DNA of 38,343 nt from JANOXC01 sp031418215 (GTDB lineage Bacteria; Bacteroidota; Bacteroidia; AKYH767-A; OLB10), in the NCBI GenBank assembly GCA_031418215.1, contig JANOXC010000203.1:1-38343 (forward strand). Reading direction: 5' to 3'. The translations under genes and the position numbers were made by a program. This document shows positions 25,388-33,599 of the stretch, in pieces. The notes below the pieces were generated by a model. It was given only the letters and a program-made list of their open reading frames with translations. It had not been told where the DNA came from and made no database searches. Each line of letters opens with the position of its first letter. Within the stretch, counting starts at the first letter, position 1.

Positions 25388-26083
25388 ATGCCCGATTTTT
25401 CCCAACGCTCCCTGCTTCCTGAAAAAATGGATCAAAACGGTGTTGCAGTTTCAGAAATTCACCGGGCTTTGAAGGAGCTCGAGGTAATCAATAAATGGTT
25501 GGGTGGTTATCATGTCATCTTAAATGCATTGGAACAAGAAACATGGAATGGGCCTTTAACAATTATGGATTTAGGTTGTGGTGGCGGCGACATGCTGCGT
25601 GCAATTGCTGATTGGGCAAAGAAAAAAAAGCGACAGGTGAATTTGATTGGTATTGATATGAATCCGATAATGACGGAATATGCATCCACCCATTCGCAAC
25701 AATATTCCAATATTCATTTTAAGACATTAAATGTTTTTGATGATGCATTACTCAATGAAAAAGCTGACATAACAATGAATTCCCTTTTTTGTCATCACTT
25801 CAATCAACAGGAATTAATTGCGCTATTAAAAAGGATGTATCAATTGTCGACAAGATCTGTTCTTATCAATGATTTGCATCGTCATCTTATTGCCTATTAT
25901 TCAATTAAATTACTCACTTCTGTTTTTTCAGGAACCTATCTCGTGAAATATGACGGGCCATTGTCAGTTGCGCGAGCTTTAAACCGAATGGAATGGGAGG
26001 AGGTTTTAAACGGAGCAGGTATTGCTGATTATAAATTACGTTGGATGTGGGCCTGGCGCTGGCAACTCATCATTGGGAAATGA
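25388..26083 (+). CDS. Class I SAM-dependent methyltransferase in the polyketide operon
   Basis: This 231-residue protein has SAM motif I D61-L-G-C-G-G-G-D68 within IMDLGCGGGDMLRAI, then LIGIDMNPIM as the acidic motif and ADITMNSLFCHHF as motif III/IV. The first ~55 residues include an SEIHRALKELEVINKWLGG helical cap. Family members methylate small molecules such as quinones and polyketides. The location between the synthase and an FAD oxidoreductase suggests methylation of the polyketide product; C- or O-methylation cannot be told apart. It starts 18 bases after the synthase and stops 9 bases before the oxidoreductase. Confidence 0.8.
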   Translation: MPDFSQRSLLPEKMDQNGVAVSEIHRALKELEVINKWLGGYHVILNALEQETWNGPLTIMDLGCGGGDMLRAIADWAKKKKRQVNLIGIDMNPIMTEYASTHSQQYSNIHFKTLNVFDDALLNEKADITMNSLFCHHFNQQELIALLKRMYQLSTRSVLINDLHRHLIAYYSIKLLTSVFSGTYLVKYDGPLSVARALNRMEWEEVLNGAGIADYKLRWMWAWRWQLIIGK

Positions 26084-26092
26084 GTTAATCAA

Positions 26093-27235
26093 ATGATGGA
26101 AGACAAGTATTTTGATGTAGTAATTGTTGGTGGAGGTCTGGCGGGATTGACAGCGGCAATAATACTTTCCCGAAATAAAAAGAAAGTGCTGTTGATAGAA
26201 AAAAAATCGTATCCATTTCATAAGGTTTGCGGTGAATATGTTAGTAATGAAGTGCTTCCTTTTCTTCGTTCCATAGGATTTAATCCTTTTGAATATGGAG
26301 CATCAGATATTTCCCGACTTAGGGTTTCAACACCATCAGGAAAAAATATTGTTGCACCATTGGGACTTGGAGGCTTTGGCTTAAGCAGGTATACAATGGA
26401 TGAAGCATTGTATCAATTGGCAATCAGTTTCGGTACTCAGGTGATGGTTAATACAAGGGTGAATGATATTCAATTTGAAAAAAATGTATTTATTATTAAA
26501 ACTGCAGATGATACATTTTCATCAAGCCTTGTAATTGGCAGTTATGGCAAGCGCGAAATGTTGGATAAAAAACTGGATCGTGAATTTATCAAATCACGGA
26601 CACATTATATGGGTGTTAAGTATCACATCAAAACTGATTATGCCAAAGATGAAGTGGGGTTGGATAATTTTAATGGAGGCTATTGTGGCATCGTAAAAAT
26701 AGAAAAGGATCTTTTTAATTTATGTTATTTGTATAGACGTAATGCGAAATTTAATTTTCATTCGATAAAAGACCTGGAAGAACAGGTGTTGTTTAAAAAC
26801 CCGGCAATCAAAAAGATATTTAACAATGCAGAATTCATAACACAAGAACCGGAAGTGATCAATGAAATTTCATTCGCCCGCAAGAATGTTGTGGAAGACC
26901 ATATACTGATGTGCGGCGACAGTGCCGGACTGATAACACCATTGTGCGGGAACGGAATGAGCATGGCAATTCATGCTGCTAAATTGTTGAGTGAACTTAT
27001 TTTAAATTCAGGAATATTAACGAATCGAGAAATTAATTTGGAAAACAGATTATTACTGGAGTCGAATTATCAAAAAACATGGAGATCAAATTTCAGCAGA
27101 CGTCTTTTTGTGGGAAGAACTATACAAAAAATATTTGGCAATGCTGAGCTAACGGAGGTTAGCCTACGCACCATTCATTTTATTCCGAAGCTGGAGCGAA
27201 TGCTGATTAATAGTACGCATGGAAAAATAATTTGA
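26093..27235 (+). CDS. FAD-dependent oxidoreductase (geranylgeranyl-reductase/hydroxylase family)
   Basis: This 380-residue flavoprotein has the FAD-binding VIVGGGLAGLTAAIIL (residues 10-25), then PFHKVCGEYVSNEVLP and a second FAD motif MCGDSAGLITPLCGNGMSMA. These place it in the geranylgeranyl reductase/PHBH-type monooxygenase group. With the polyketide synthase it could hydroxylate an aromatic ring towards a quinone, as SrsC-type flavoproteins do for alkylresorcinols, or reduce prenyl chains; the sequence does not decide between these. ATG 26093 and 26096 are both possible. The basic C-terminal ~50 residues (KTWRSNFSRRLFVGRTIQKI) suggest membrane association (inference). Confidence 0.8.
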   Translation: MMEDKYFDVVIVGGGLAGLTAAIILSRNKKKVLLIEKKSYPFHKVCGEYVSNEVLPFLRSIGFNPFEYGASDISRLRVSTPSGKNIVAPLGLGGFGLSRYTMDEALYQLAISFGTQVMVNTRVNDIQFEKNVFIIKTADDTFSSSLVIGSYGKREMLDKKLDREFIKSRTHYMGVKYHIKTDYAKDEVGLDNFNGGYCGIVKIEKDLFNLCYLYRRNAKFNFHSIKDLEEQVLFKNPAIKKIFNNAEFITQEPEVINEISFARKNVVEDHILMCGDSAGLITPLCGNGMSMAIHAAKLLSELILNSGILTNREINLENRLLLESNYQKTWRSNFSRRLFVGRTIQKIFGNAELTEVSLRTIHFIPKLERMLINSTHGKII

Positions 27236-27320
27236 GCAATAATGTGATGAGTGCTAATATAGTTGTAACTTTGAAAGACCTGCTATGTATGTATAATTAA
27301 AATTAAGAATAAGTAAGTAG

Positions 27321-27656
27321 CATGAACTAAGTATAAACTCGGGAGTATTTAATGCAAGGGCAATGTTGAATCTTGAAGTTAAAGACCCAGACTTAATGTT
27401 GAGAATGGCGAACCCAGTTCAGAAAGCAAATCAATTAAATACTTCAATTTACCCAAACCCAACTACCGGAATCATCCAGCTTACTAATATTGGTGATGCA
27501 TTAATAGATGTTTCTGATGTATCTGGACGCAATATTTTACATTTAAGGTACAAACAAACTTTAAACCTGGAGCATTTCGAGAATGGAATTTATTACATTA
27601 CCATAACTAGTTCATCTGGAGTAATAACTAGGAGTAAAATTCTTTTAAACAAATAA
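27321..27656 (+). pseudogene. Orphan T9SS sorting-domain fragment
   Basis: The in-frame ORF from the ATG at 27363 gives 97 residues, of which the last ~70 are a complete type A sorting domain (SIYPNPTTGIIQLTNIGDAL, then IDVSDVSGRNILHLRYKQTL). The frame is open back to 27321 with no signal peptide and a stop (TAG) at 27318, so this is the tail of a protein whose N-terminus is missing. From 27507 the DNA is nearly identical to 29508-29654 in the second paralog. It is probably a remnant left by recombination, not a functional gene. Confidence 0.7.
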
Positions 27657-27668
27657 ATGTAAAATAAT

Positions 27669-27698
27669 AGAAGGGATAATCATTATTATCCCTACTAT
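27669..27698 (+). terminator. Hairpin after the orphan T9SS fragment
   Basis: GGGATAAT (27673-27680), loop CATT, and ATTATCCC (27685-27692) form a perfect 8-bp stem, followed by an AT-rich tract. It probably ends the preceding transcript, although the T-run is weak. Confidence 0.55.
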
Positions 27699-27717
27699 TA
27701 TTTTAATTAAAAGAACG

Positions 27718-28659
27718 ATGAGACAAACTGTAATATTTCTTGCTTTAATACTGCCAATAACCTTGTTTTCACAGAGCAATTTAGTACCTAACCCAAGTTT
27801 TGAGTTTTATAATAATTGTCCAACAAATGCAAGTCAAATTAATAATGCAGAACCTTGGTTTCAGCCATATACAGGTGCAACAGGAAGTAGTACTGATTAT
27901 TTTAATATTTGTGGAATAGCATTATTATCCGTCCCTAATAATTTTATCGGTTATCAAGCTGCTAATAATGGGGTTGCATTTAGCGGTTTAATTTCTAGTC
28001 AAACATCAAATTATCGCGAATATTTAGAAATTCAATTAACAGATTCATTGATTCAAGGAATTTATTATTGTGTTAATTTTTTTGTCTCATTAGCTGAATT
28101 AGCTGGCTATGCAAGTGACGGTATAGGTGCTTACTTATCTAATTCTGTCATTTATTACAATAACCCTTATTATGGCGTTCTTCAATATCAACCTCAAATT
28201 GAAAACCAATCAGGGAATATATTAACTGACACTGCTAATTGGGTATTAATACAAGGAGGTTTCATTGCTGCTGGAGGAGAGAAATATATAACTATCGGTA
28301 ATTTTAAAAATGATAGTTTGACTGATACATTACACATAAATTCATCAGGTTATCCCTTTTCCTATTACTACATTGATGACGTAAGCGTTGTTCAGGGCAA
28401 TTGCTCAGTTGGTATTAATAACAATAATGCAAATACTGATAATTTTATTGTTTATCCAAACCCAACTACCGGAATCATCCATCTAACTAATAATGATGAT
28501 GCATTCATAGATGTTTCTGATGTCTCAGGACGCAATATTTTGCATTTAAGGTACAAACAAACTTTAAATTTGGAGCAATTCGAAAATGGTATTTATTACA
28601 TTACCATAACTAGAGCATCAGGAGAAATAACTCGGAGTAAAATTATATTAAATAAATAA
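27718..28659 (+). CDS. T9SS-secreted protein, paralog 1
   Basis: This 313-residue protein has a signal peptide (MRQTVIFLALILPITLFSQ) and a first domain (residues 20-235) with LVPNPSFEFYNNCPTNASQI, YREYLEIQLTDSLIQGIYYC and YYYIDDVSVVQGNC. This looks like a galactose-binding-like (jelly-roll) domain found at the front of many Bacteroidota secreted proteins. The last ~70 residues are a type A T9SS sorting domain (IVYPNPTTGIIHLTN...ENGIYYITIT). It is paralogous to the next gene over its full length. Carbohydrate or cell-surface binding is inferred only. Confidence 0.8.
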   Translation: MRQTVIFLALILPITLFSQSNLVPNPSFEFYNNCPTNASQINNAEPWFQPYTGATGSSTDYFNICGIALLSVPNNFIGYQAANNGVAFSGLISSQTSNYREYLEIQLTDSLIQGIYYCVNFFVSLAELAGYASDGIGAYLSNSVIYYNNPYYGVLQYQPQIENQSGNILTDTANWVLIQGGFIAAGGEKYITIGNFKNDSLTDTLHINSSGYPFSYYYIDDVSVVQGNCSVGINNNNANTDNFIVYPNPTTGIIHLTNNDDAFIDVSDVSGRNILHLRYKQTLNLEQFENGIYYITITRASGEITRSKIILNK

Positions 28660-28664
28660 ATGTA

Positions 28665-28708
28665 AAACAAAGAGAAGGGAAAATCTATATTATCCCTTCT
28701 CCTTGTTT
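28665..28708 (+). terminator. Strong hairpin between the two T9SS paralogs
   Basis: AAACAAAGAGAAGGGA (28665-28680) pairs with TCCCTTCTCCTTGTTT (28693-28708) with a single mismatch over 16 bases and a 12-base loop. It is followed by AT-rich DNA. It sits just after the paralog 1 stop, like the hairpin after the orphan fragment, and a degenerate copy follows paralog 2 near 29670. Confidence 0.7.
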
Positions 28709-28718
28709 AATTAATATT

Positions 28719-29657
28719 ATGATAAGACAACTATTAAAATTTATTTTTTTAATTTTACCTCAAGCATTGTTTTCTCAAGGGAATTTAGTGCCTAATCCGA
28801 GTTTTGAAATATACGATAGTTGTCCTACATCTTCAGGACAAATTACCGAAGCTATTCCCTGGTTTCAACCATTTATGGGCGCAAGCAGCACTGACTATTT
28901 TAATGCCTGCGCCGCGATTGGATTGTCGGTACCTATCAATGTTGCAGGATATCAAAGCGCTTTTAATGGAGTAGGCTATGCAGGGTTTATTAGCTGGAAA
29001 GCAACTTCAGTAAGAGAGTATTTAGAAATCGAATTGTTGGACTCCTTAATTTCTGGTACCGAGTATTGCATTTCTTTTTATATTTCTTTGGGTGACATGT
29101 CTATGTATGCTTGTGATGGTGTTGGAGCTTATTTGTCAAAATTTCCGATTTATTATTCTTCCCCTTTTTATGGCGTGCTCTCCTTTCAGCCGCAAATTGA
29201 TAATCCTCAAGGAAATATAATTAATGACACTTCTAATTGGATGTTGATACATGAGAGTTTCATTGCTTTAGGTGGAGAGAAATATATGACAATTGGGAAT
29301 TTTAGAAGTGATAGTCTGACAGATACTCTACTAATTAATTCAACAGGTTATCCAATATCATATTTCTACATTGATGACGTAAGTGTTGTTCAGGGAAGTT
29401 GCTCAGTTGGTATTAATAACAATCATGCAAATACTGATAATATTATTGTTTATCCAAATCCAACTACCGGAATCATTCATCTAACTAATAGTGATGATGC
29501 ATTCATAGATGTTTCTGATGTATCAGGACGCAATATTTTACATTTAAGGTACAAACAAACTTTAAACCTGGAGCATTTCGAGAATGGAATTTATTACATT
29601 ACCATAACTAGTACATCTGGAGTAATAACTAGGAGTAAAATTCTTTTAAACAAATAA
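28719..29657 (+). CDS. T9SS-secreted protein, paralog 2
   Basis: This 312-residue protein has the same architecture as the preceding gene: a signal peptide (LIFLILPQALFSQG region), a front domain with LVPNPSFEIYDSCPTSSGQI, YREYLEIELLDS-type and YFYIDDVSVVQGSC segments, and a T9SS type A tail. The amino-acid sequence of the front domain differs at many positions from paralog 1. The last ~290 bases (from the YIDDVSVVQG codons) are much more alike, and its last ~150 bases are nearly identical to the orphan fragment. Function is unknown; it is exported to the surface. Confidence 0.8.
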   Translation: MIRQLLKFIFLILPQALFSQGNLVPNPSFEIYDSCPTSSGQITEAIPWFQPFMGASSTDYFNACAAIGLSVPINVAGYQSAFNGVGYAGFISWKATSVREYLEIELLDSLISGTEYCISFYISLGDMSMYACDGVGAYLSKFPIYYSSPFYGVLSFQPQIDNPQGNIINDTSNWMLIHESFIALGGEKYMTIGNFRSDSLTDTLLINSTGYPISYFYIDDVSVVQGSCSVGINNNHANTDNIIVYPNPTTGIIHLTNSDDAFIDVSDVSGRNILHLRYKQTLNLEHFENGIYYITITSTSGVITRSKILLNK

Positions 29658-29751
29658 AGGTTAAATACAAGAAGGGGTAATTATAACAAGCGCTACAGAT
29701 TTAAGCAGAGAGTACAAATTAATTTAATAGCATGTAAAAAAGCAACAAAAA

Positions 29752-30570
29752 CTATTGCACAATAAACCAGGGATTCAACAGCTCTTGCTTATTATATATA
29801 ACAGGTTGTTGTTTGACAACATCAACAACACTAAATCCGGCATATTTAACAATTGCTTGACCTGCCGCAGTATCCCATTCCATCGTAGGCGCAAAACGGG
29901 GATAAACCTGAGCACTTCCTTCGGCTACCAGGCATAATTTCAAGGAACTTCCTTTTGATATCATATCAATTTCGCCATGAGACTTTCGCAGTGTATCAAT
30001 AAATGCTTCCGTTTCACTGTTCATGTGACTGCGACTGGCTACTACAGTAAAGTTTTTTGCTGTATTCCTAATCGGTAGTCGACGAGATGCTTGAATAATC
30101 CTGTCTGTTATATGATGAGAAAAAATGAGGTGTGTTAAATAGTCATCATCTGCTTCCAACTTAAAACTGCCAATGCCGTTACAACCAAAATAAAGCGTGT
30201 CAATCATGGGTGCATAAATAACACCCAAAACCGGTTCGTTCTGTTGAATCAATGCAATGTTTACGGTGAATTCGCCATTCCGTTTGATAAACTCTTTTGT
30301 TCCATCCAATGGGTCTATCATCCAGAATAATTTCCAGTTGCTTCTTTCTTCAAAGTCAATGGCTTGCCCTTCTTCACTTAATACAGGCAATGCAGATTCA
30401 CTTAACAGCTCAATGATTTTATGATGTGAACGTTTATCAGCTTCTGTAAGCGGTGAATTATCATCTTTTTGTTCAACAGTAAAATCATGGGCATAAACAT
30501 CCCTGATTTCTTTGCCTGCCATTACCGCTGCCCTGATTGCCAGCGTAAGAAAAGGATGATAATTTTCCAT
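29752..30570 (-). CDS. cysQ: 3'(2'),5'-bisphosphate nucleotidase CysQ
   Basis: This 272-residue enzyme of the inositol-monophosphatase/FIG superfamily has VLSEEG (E66/E67), the metal-binding D86-P-L-D-G-T91 motif and EWDTAAGQAIVKYAG near the C-terminus. CysQ removes PAP, the inhibitory by-product of PAPS-using reactions, giving AMP and phosphate. Its place as last gene of cysCDNQ (19 bases after cysN) fits this role. It is convergent with the T9SS paralog 2 gene. Confidence 0.9.
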   Translation of the reverse strand: MENYHPFLTLAIRAAVMAGKEIRDVYAHDFTVEQKDDNSPLTEADKRSHHKIIELLSESALPVLSEEGQAIDFEERSNWKLFWMIDPLDGTKEFIKRNGEFTVNIALIQQNEPVLGVIYAPMIDTLYFGCNGIGSFKLEADDDYLTHLIFSHHITDRIIQASRRLPIRNTAKNFTVVASRSHMNSETEAFIDTLRKSHGEIDMISKGSSLKLCLVAEGSAQVYPRFAPTMEWDTAAGQAIVKYAGFSVVDVVKQQPVIYNKQELLNPWFIVQ

Positions 30571-30589
30571 TGGATTTATTTATAAAAAT

Positions 30590-31864
30590 TTAGACAATCA
30601 TTCCAGCACCAACAGTTTCATTGGTTGCTTCATCAATAATGATAATACTTCCCGTAGTTCTGTTTTTACGGTACGGATCAAAATGCAATGGAACCGTGGT
30701 CTTAATGCTGACCCTTGCAATATCATTCATCATTACGTTTTTATCGTTTTCATTACGATGCAATGTAGAGATGTCTACTTTATACCGTATTTCTTTGATA
30801 ATGCACCTGGCATCTTTAGTAGTATGCCGAATACCATATTTACCGCCTTCCTGTATTTTAGTGGGATGCATCCAGCAAACCATAATGTCAAATTCACTGC
30901 TGGTATGCGGAACATTATTTTCACGCACCAACATATCACCCCTGCTAATGTCAACATCACGGTCTAAGGTCATGGTAACCGACATTGGTGAAAACGCTTC
31001 TTTTATGTCACTGCCAAACAATTCAATGTTTTTTATTTCTGCAACTTCACCATTGGGCAATACTTTTATTTTATCACCCGGTTTAAAAATACCACTGGCA
31101 ATTCTTCCTGCATAACCACGGTAATCATGGTATTCGGTTTGTTGCGGACGAATCACATACTGCACCGGAAAACGGCAATCAATATGGTTTTCATCGCTGC
31201 CAATGTGAATGTTCTCTAATGAATAAAGAAGTGTTGTTCCCTGGTACCACGGCATGTTGGTGGATTTATCAACTACATTATCTCCATGCAATGCACTGAT
31301 GGGAATAAAAGTAACATCTTTCACTTCCAGTTTGGAGGAAAGTTTTTTATACTCATCAACAACTTCATGATACCTGTCTTCATTATAATCTACCAAATCC
31401 ATTTTATTAACACAAATAATAAGATGGGGAATTTGTAAAAGAGCAGCAATAAACGAATGACGGATGGTTTGCTCTAACACTCCTTTGCGTGCATCAACCA
31501 ATATCAACGCAACATTTGCAGTGCTTGCACCTGTTACCATGTTGCGTGTATACTGAATATGTCCTGGCGTATCAGCAATAATAAATTTTCTTCTTGGTGT
31601 AGCGAAATAACGGTAAGCCACATCAATAGTAATACCCTGTTCCCTTTCTGCACGAAGTCCATCAGTAATAAGACTTAAATCTACATGTTCAAATCCTTTT
31701 TGTTCACTGGTGCGTCTAACGGCTTCCAGTTGATCATCAAACAATGATTTGCTATCATACAATAAACGGCCAATCAAGGTACTCTTGCCGTCATCAACGC
31801 TGCCCGCAGTGGTAAAACGCAGCAACTCCATATTTAAATAGCCTTCCTGGCTGAATGTACTCAT
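30590..31864 (-). CDS. cysN: Sulfate adenylyltransferase GTPase subunit CysN
   Basis: This 424-residue translational-GTPase-fold subunit has G1 GSVDDGKST (residues 21-29), G3 DTPGHIQYTRNM and G4 NKMD. It hydrolyses GTP to drive ATP sulfurylase with CysD, forming adenosine 5'-phosphosulfate from sulfate. Length and C-terminal beta-barrel segments (RFPVQYVIRPQQTEYHDYRG, MTLDRDVDISRGDMLV) fit CysN without a fused CysC domain; CysC is separate here. About 85 bases separate it from the cysD stop. Confidence 0.95.
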   Translation of the reverse strand: MSTFSQEGYLNMELLRFTTAGSVDDGKSTLIGRLLYDSKSLFDDQLEAVRRTSEQKGFEHVDLSLITDGLRAEREQGITIDVAYRYFATPRRKFIIADTPGHIQYTRNMVTGASTANVALILVDARKGVLEQTIRHSFIAALLQIPHLIICVNKMDLVDYNEDRYHEVVDEYKKLSSKLEVKDVTFIPISALHGDNVVDKSTNMPWYQGTTLLYSLENIHIGSDENHIDCRFPVQYVIRPQQTEYHDYRGYAGRIASGIFKPGDKIKVLPNGEVAEIKNIELFGSDIKEAFSPMSVTMTLDRDVDISRGDMLVRENNVPHTSSEFDIMVCWMHPTKIQEGGKYGIRHTTKDARCIIKEIRYKVDISTLHRNENDKNVMMNDIARVSIKTTVPLHFDPYRKNRTTGSIIIIDEATNETVGAGMIV

Positions 31865-31949
31865 GTTAAAAGTTTAAAGTTTATTGTTTTGTGTTTAATG
31901 TTTAAAAAATTATATATATCAAATAAAAATTAATGCATGTGTAAGTATT

Positions 31950-32861
31950 TTAAAAATAACCGGCTTTCTTGCGGTCTTCCATTGCTGTTTCGCTGCGCTT
32001 GTCATCTGCACGTGTTCCTCTTTCTGTGGTGCGTGTGGTTGCTACTTCATCAATAATTTCATCAAGTGAAGAAGCAAATGATTCAACAGCACCGGTACAG
32101 GTCACATCGCCAACAGTCCGGTAACGAACCACACGATTGGAAACTATTTCTCCTTGTTTTAAGCTAATAAATTCAGACACATAAAGGATCATCCCATCAC
32201 GATCGATGCAATCTCTCTGATGTGTAAAATAGATGGAAGGAATTTCCAATTGTTCTGATTTTATATATTGCCATACATCCATCTCTGTCCAGTTACTCAA
32301 GGGAAAAATTCGAAAATGTTCACCGGGCGCTTTACGGCCATTCAATAAATTCCATAGCTCAGGACGCTGGTTTTTAGGATCCCATTGTCCAAACTCATCA
32401 CGATGCGAGAAAAATCTTTCTTTGGCACGGGCTTTCTCTTCATCGCGTCGAGCACCACCAAGTGCAGCATCAATTTTTAACTCTTCAAGAGCATCAAGCA
32501 GGGTTACTGTTTGCAACGTATTTCTGCTGGCATTCGGTCCTTTTTCCTCTTTTGCACGTCCTTTATCAATGGAATCCTGCACATAACGCACAATTAATTT
32601 GGCATCTAATTTTTCTACCAGGTGATCACGGAAGGCAATCGTTTCTTTAAAATTATGCCCCGTATCAACATGCAACAATGGAAATGGAATCCTGGCGGGA
32701 TAAAAGGCTTTGCGCGCCAGGTGTGCCATCACAATTGAATCCTTTCCGCCGCTGAAAAGCAGTGCAGGCCGCTCAAACTGAGCCGCTGTTTCACGGATAA
32801 TATATATAGCCTCTGCCTCCAGTGAGCGCAGATGGTTTAAGGTATATAAAATCATTTTCAT
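31950..32861 (-). CDS. cysD: Sulfate adenylyltransferase subunit CysD
   Basis: This 303-residue ATP-pyrophosphatase-fold subunit has the PP-loop S37-G-G-K-D-S42 and the LLHVDTGHNFKE segment. Its ending ERGTRADDKRSETAMEDRKK is typical of CysD. It catalyses adenylation of sulfate with CysN. The ATG (32861 going down) overlaps the cysC stop by one base, a sign of translational coupling; an ATG two codons later is also possible. Confidence 0.95.
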   Translation of the reverse strand: MKMILYTLNHLRSLEAEAIYIIRETAAQFERPALLFSGGKDSIVMAHLARKAFYPARIPFPLLHVDTGHNFKETIAFRDHLVEKLDAKLIVRYVQDSIDKGRAKEEKGPNASRNTLQTVTLLDALEELKIDAALGGARRDEEKARAKERFFSHRDEFGQWDPKNQRPELWNLLNGRKAPGEHFRIFPLSNWTEMDVWQYIKSEQLEIPSIYFTHQRDCIDRDGMILYVSEFISLKQGEIVSNRVVRYRTVGDVTCTGAVESFASSLDEIIDEVATTRTTERGTRADDKRSETAMEDRKKAGYF

Positions 32862-33457
32862 TACAATTTAATTTGCTTATACGCTATTTCTAAAATTTGG
32901 TTTACACAGGTTTCAATATCCGATTTATCGGAGTAAACAACCAATTCTGGTTCTTTAGGTTCTTCAAAGGGGGAACTAATGCCGGTAAAATCTGCAATCT
33001 CACCTTTACGGGCCTTGGCATAAAGACCTTTCACATCGCGGGCCTCGCAAACCTCAATGGGGCATTTTACATATACTTCAATGAATTCTCCTTTTTCAAC
33101 AAGGTTTCTCACCTTTTCCCTATCTTGACGAAAGGGAGAGATGAAGGCGGTAATGGTGATGATGCCTGCATCGGTAAATAATTTGGCAACTTCACCAATA
33201 CGCCTGATGTTTTCAGTCCTTCCGGCTTCTGTAAAATCAATATTACTGTTGAGCCCATGCCTGATATTATCACCATCCAACAGGTAAGTCTTAAAGCCCT
33301 GTTCATGCAGTACTTGTTCAAGTCGGTCGGCAATGGTTGATTTGCCGGAACCCGAAAGTCCCGTCAGCCAGATGATTACCGGCCGTTGTTGGAGTTGTGC
33401 TTGGCGGTCACCTTTAGTGATTTTATACTGCTGGCGGCTGACATTCGTTGATTTCAT
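32861..33457 (-). CDS. cysC: Adenylylsulfate kinase CysC
   Basis: This 198-residue APS kinase has P-loop GLSGSGKST (residues 33-41), DGDNIRHGLNSNIDFTEAGR and TAFISPFRQDREKVR, all signatures of the family. It phosphorylates APS to PAPS, the donor for sulfotransferases and for PAPS reductase. It is first in the operon on the minus strand, with a candidate promoter at 33484-33491. No reductase or sulfotransferase gene is visible in the window, so the end use of PAPS cannot be told. Confidence 0.95.
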   Translation of the reverse strand: MKSTNVSRQQYKITKGDRQAQLQQRPVIIWLTGLSGSGKSTIADRLEQVLHEQGFKTYLLDGDNIRHGLNSNIDFTEAGRTENIRRIGEVAKLFTDAGIITITAFISPFRQDREKVRNLVEKGEFIEVYVKCPIEVCEARDVKGLYAKARKGEIADFTGISSPFEEPKEPELVVYSDKSDIETCVNQILEIAYKQIKL

Positions 33458-33483
33458 TTTTTTAAAAGTACATGTTTAATCTG

Positions 33484-33491
33484 CGAAATTA
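33484..33491 (-). promoter_or_regulatory. Candidate -7 promoter element for cysCDNQ
   Basis: On the minus strand this reads TAATTTCG, close to the TAnnTTTG consensus, about 27 bases before the cysC ATG. No clear -33 element is seen. It lies within the short gap between the divergent cys and YceI operons. Confidence 0.35.
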
Positions 33492-33561
33492 CTTCTTAAT
33501 GAAATTGAATTGGGCGTTTTCCATTAAATATATACACATACAAATCCATTTCTTTCCTTAC

Positions 33562-33569
33562 TATATTTG
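33562..33569 (+). promoter_or_regulatory. Candidate -7 promoter element for the YceI-kinase operon
   Basis: TATATTTG matches TAnnTTTG exactly. Transcription would start about seven bases downstream, near 33576, which makes the ATG at 33576 almost leaderless and favours the second ATG at 33600 as the YceI start. Confidence 0.45.
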
Positions 33570-33599
33570 TAGGGGATGTTAGTTTATAATTGGCGGGTT

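Larger units (their letters stand above)
27449..29657 (+). repeat. Three-copy near-identical T9SS tail repeat
   Basis: The ~208-base segments 27449-27656, 28452-28659 and 29450-29657 encode the sorting-domain tail. Copies 1 and 3 differ at about two positions over their last 150 bases, while copy 2 carries more changes. The shared block continues upstream only between copies 2 and 3. This is sequence evidence for recent duplication or gene conversion acting on the sorting domain. Confidence 0.75.

Noticed and set aside
30621..31115. 164-codon + strand frame across cysN
   Set aside because: It lies entirely within cysN, whose GTPase motifs are unambiguous; it is a shadow frame.
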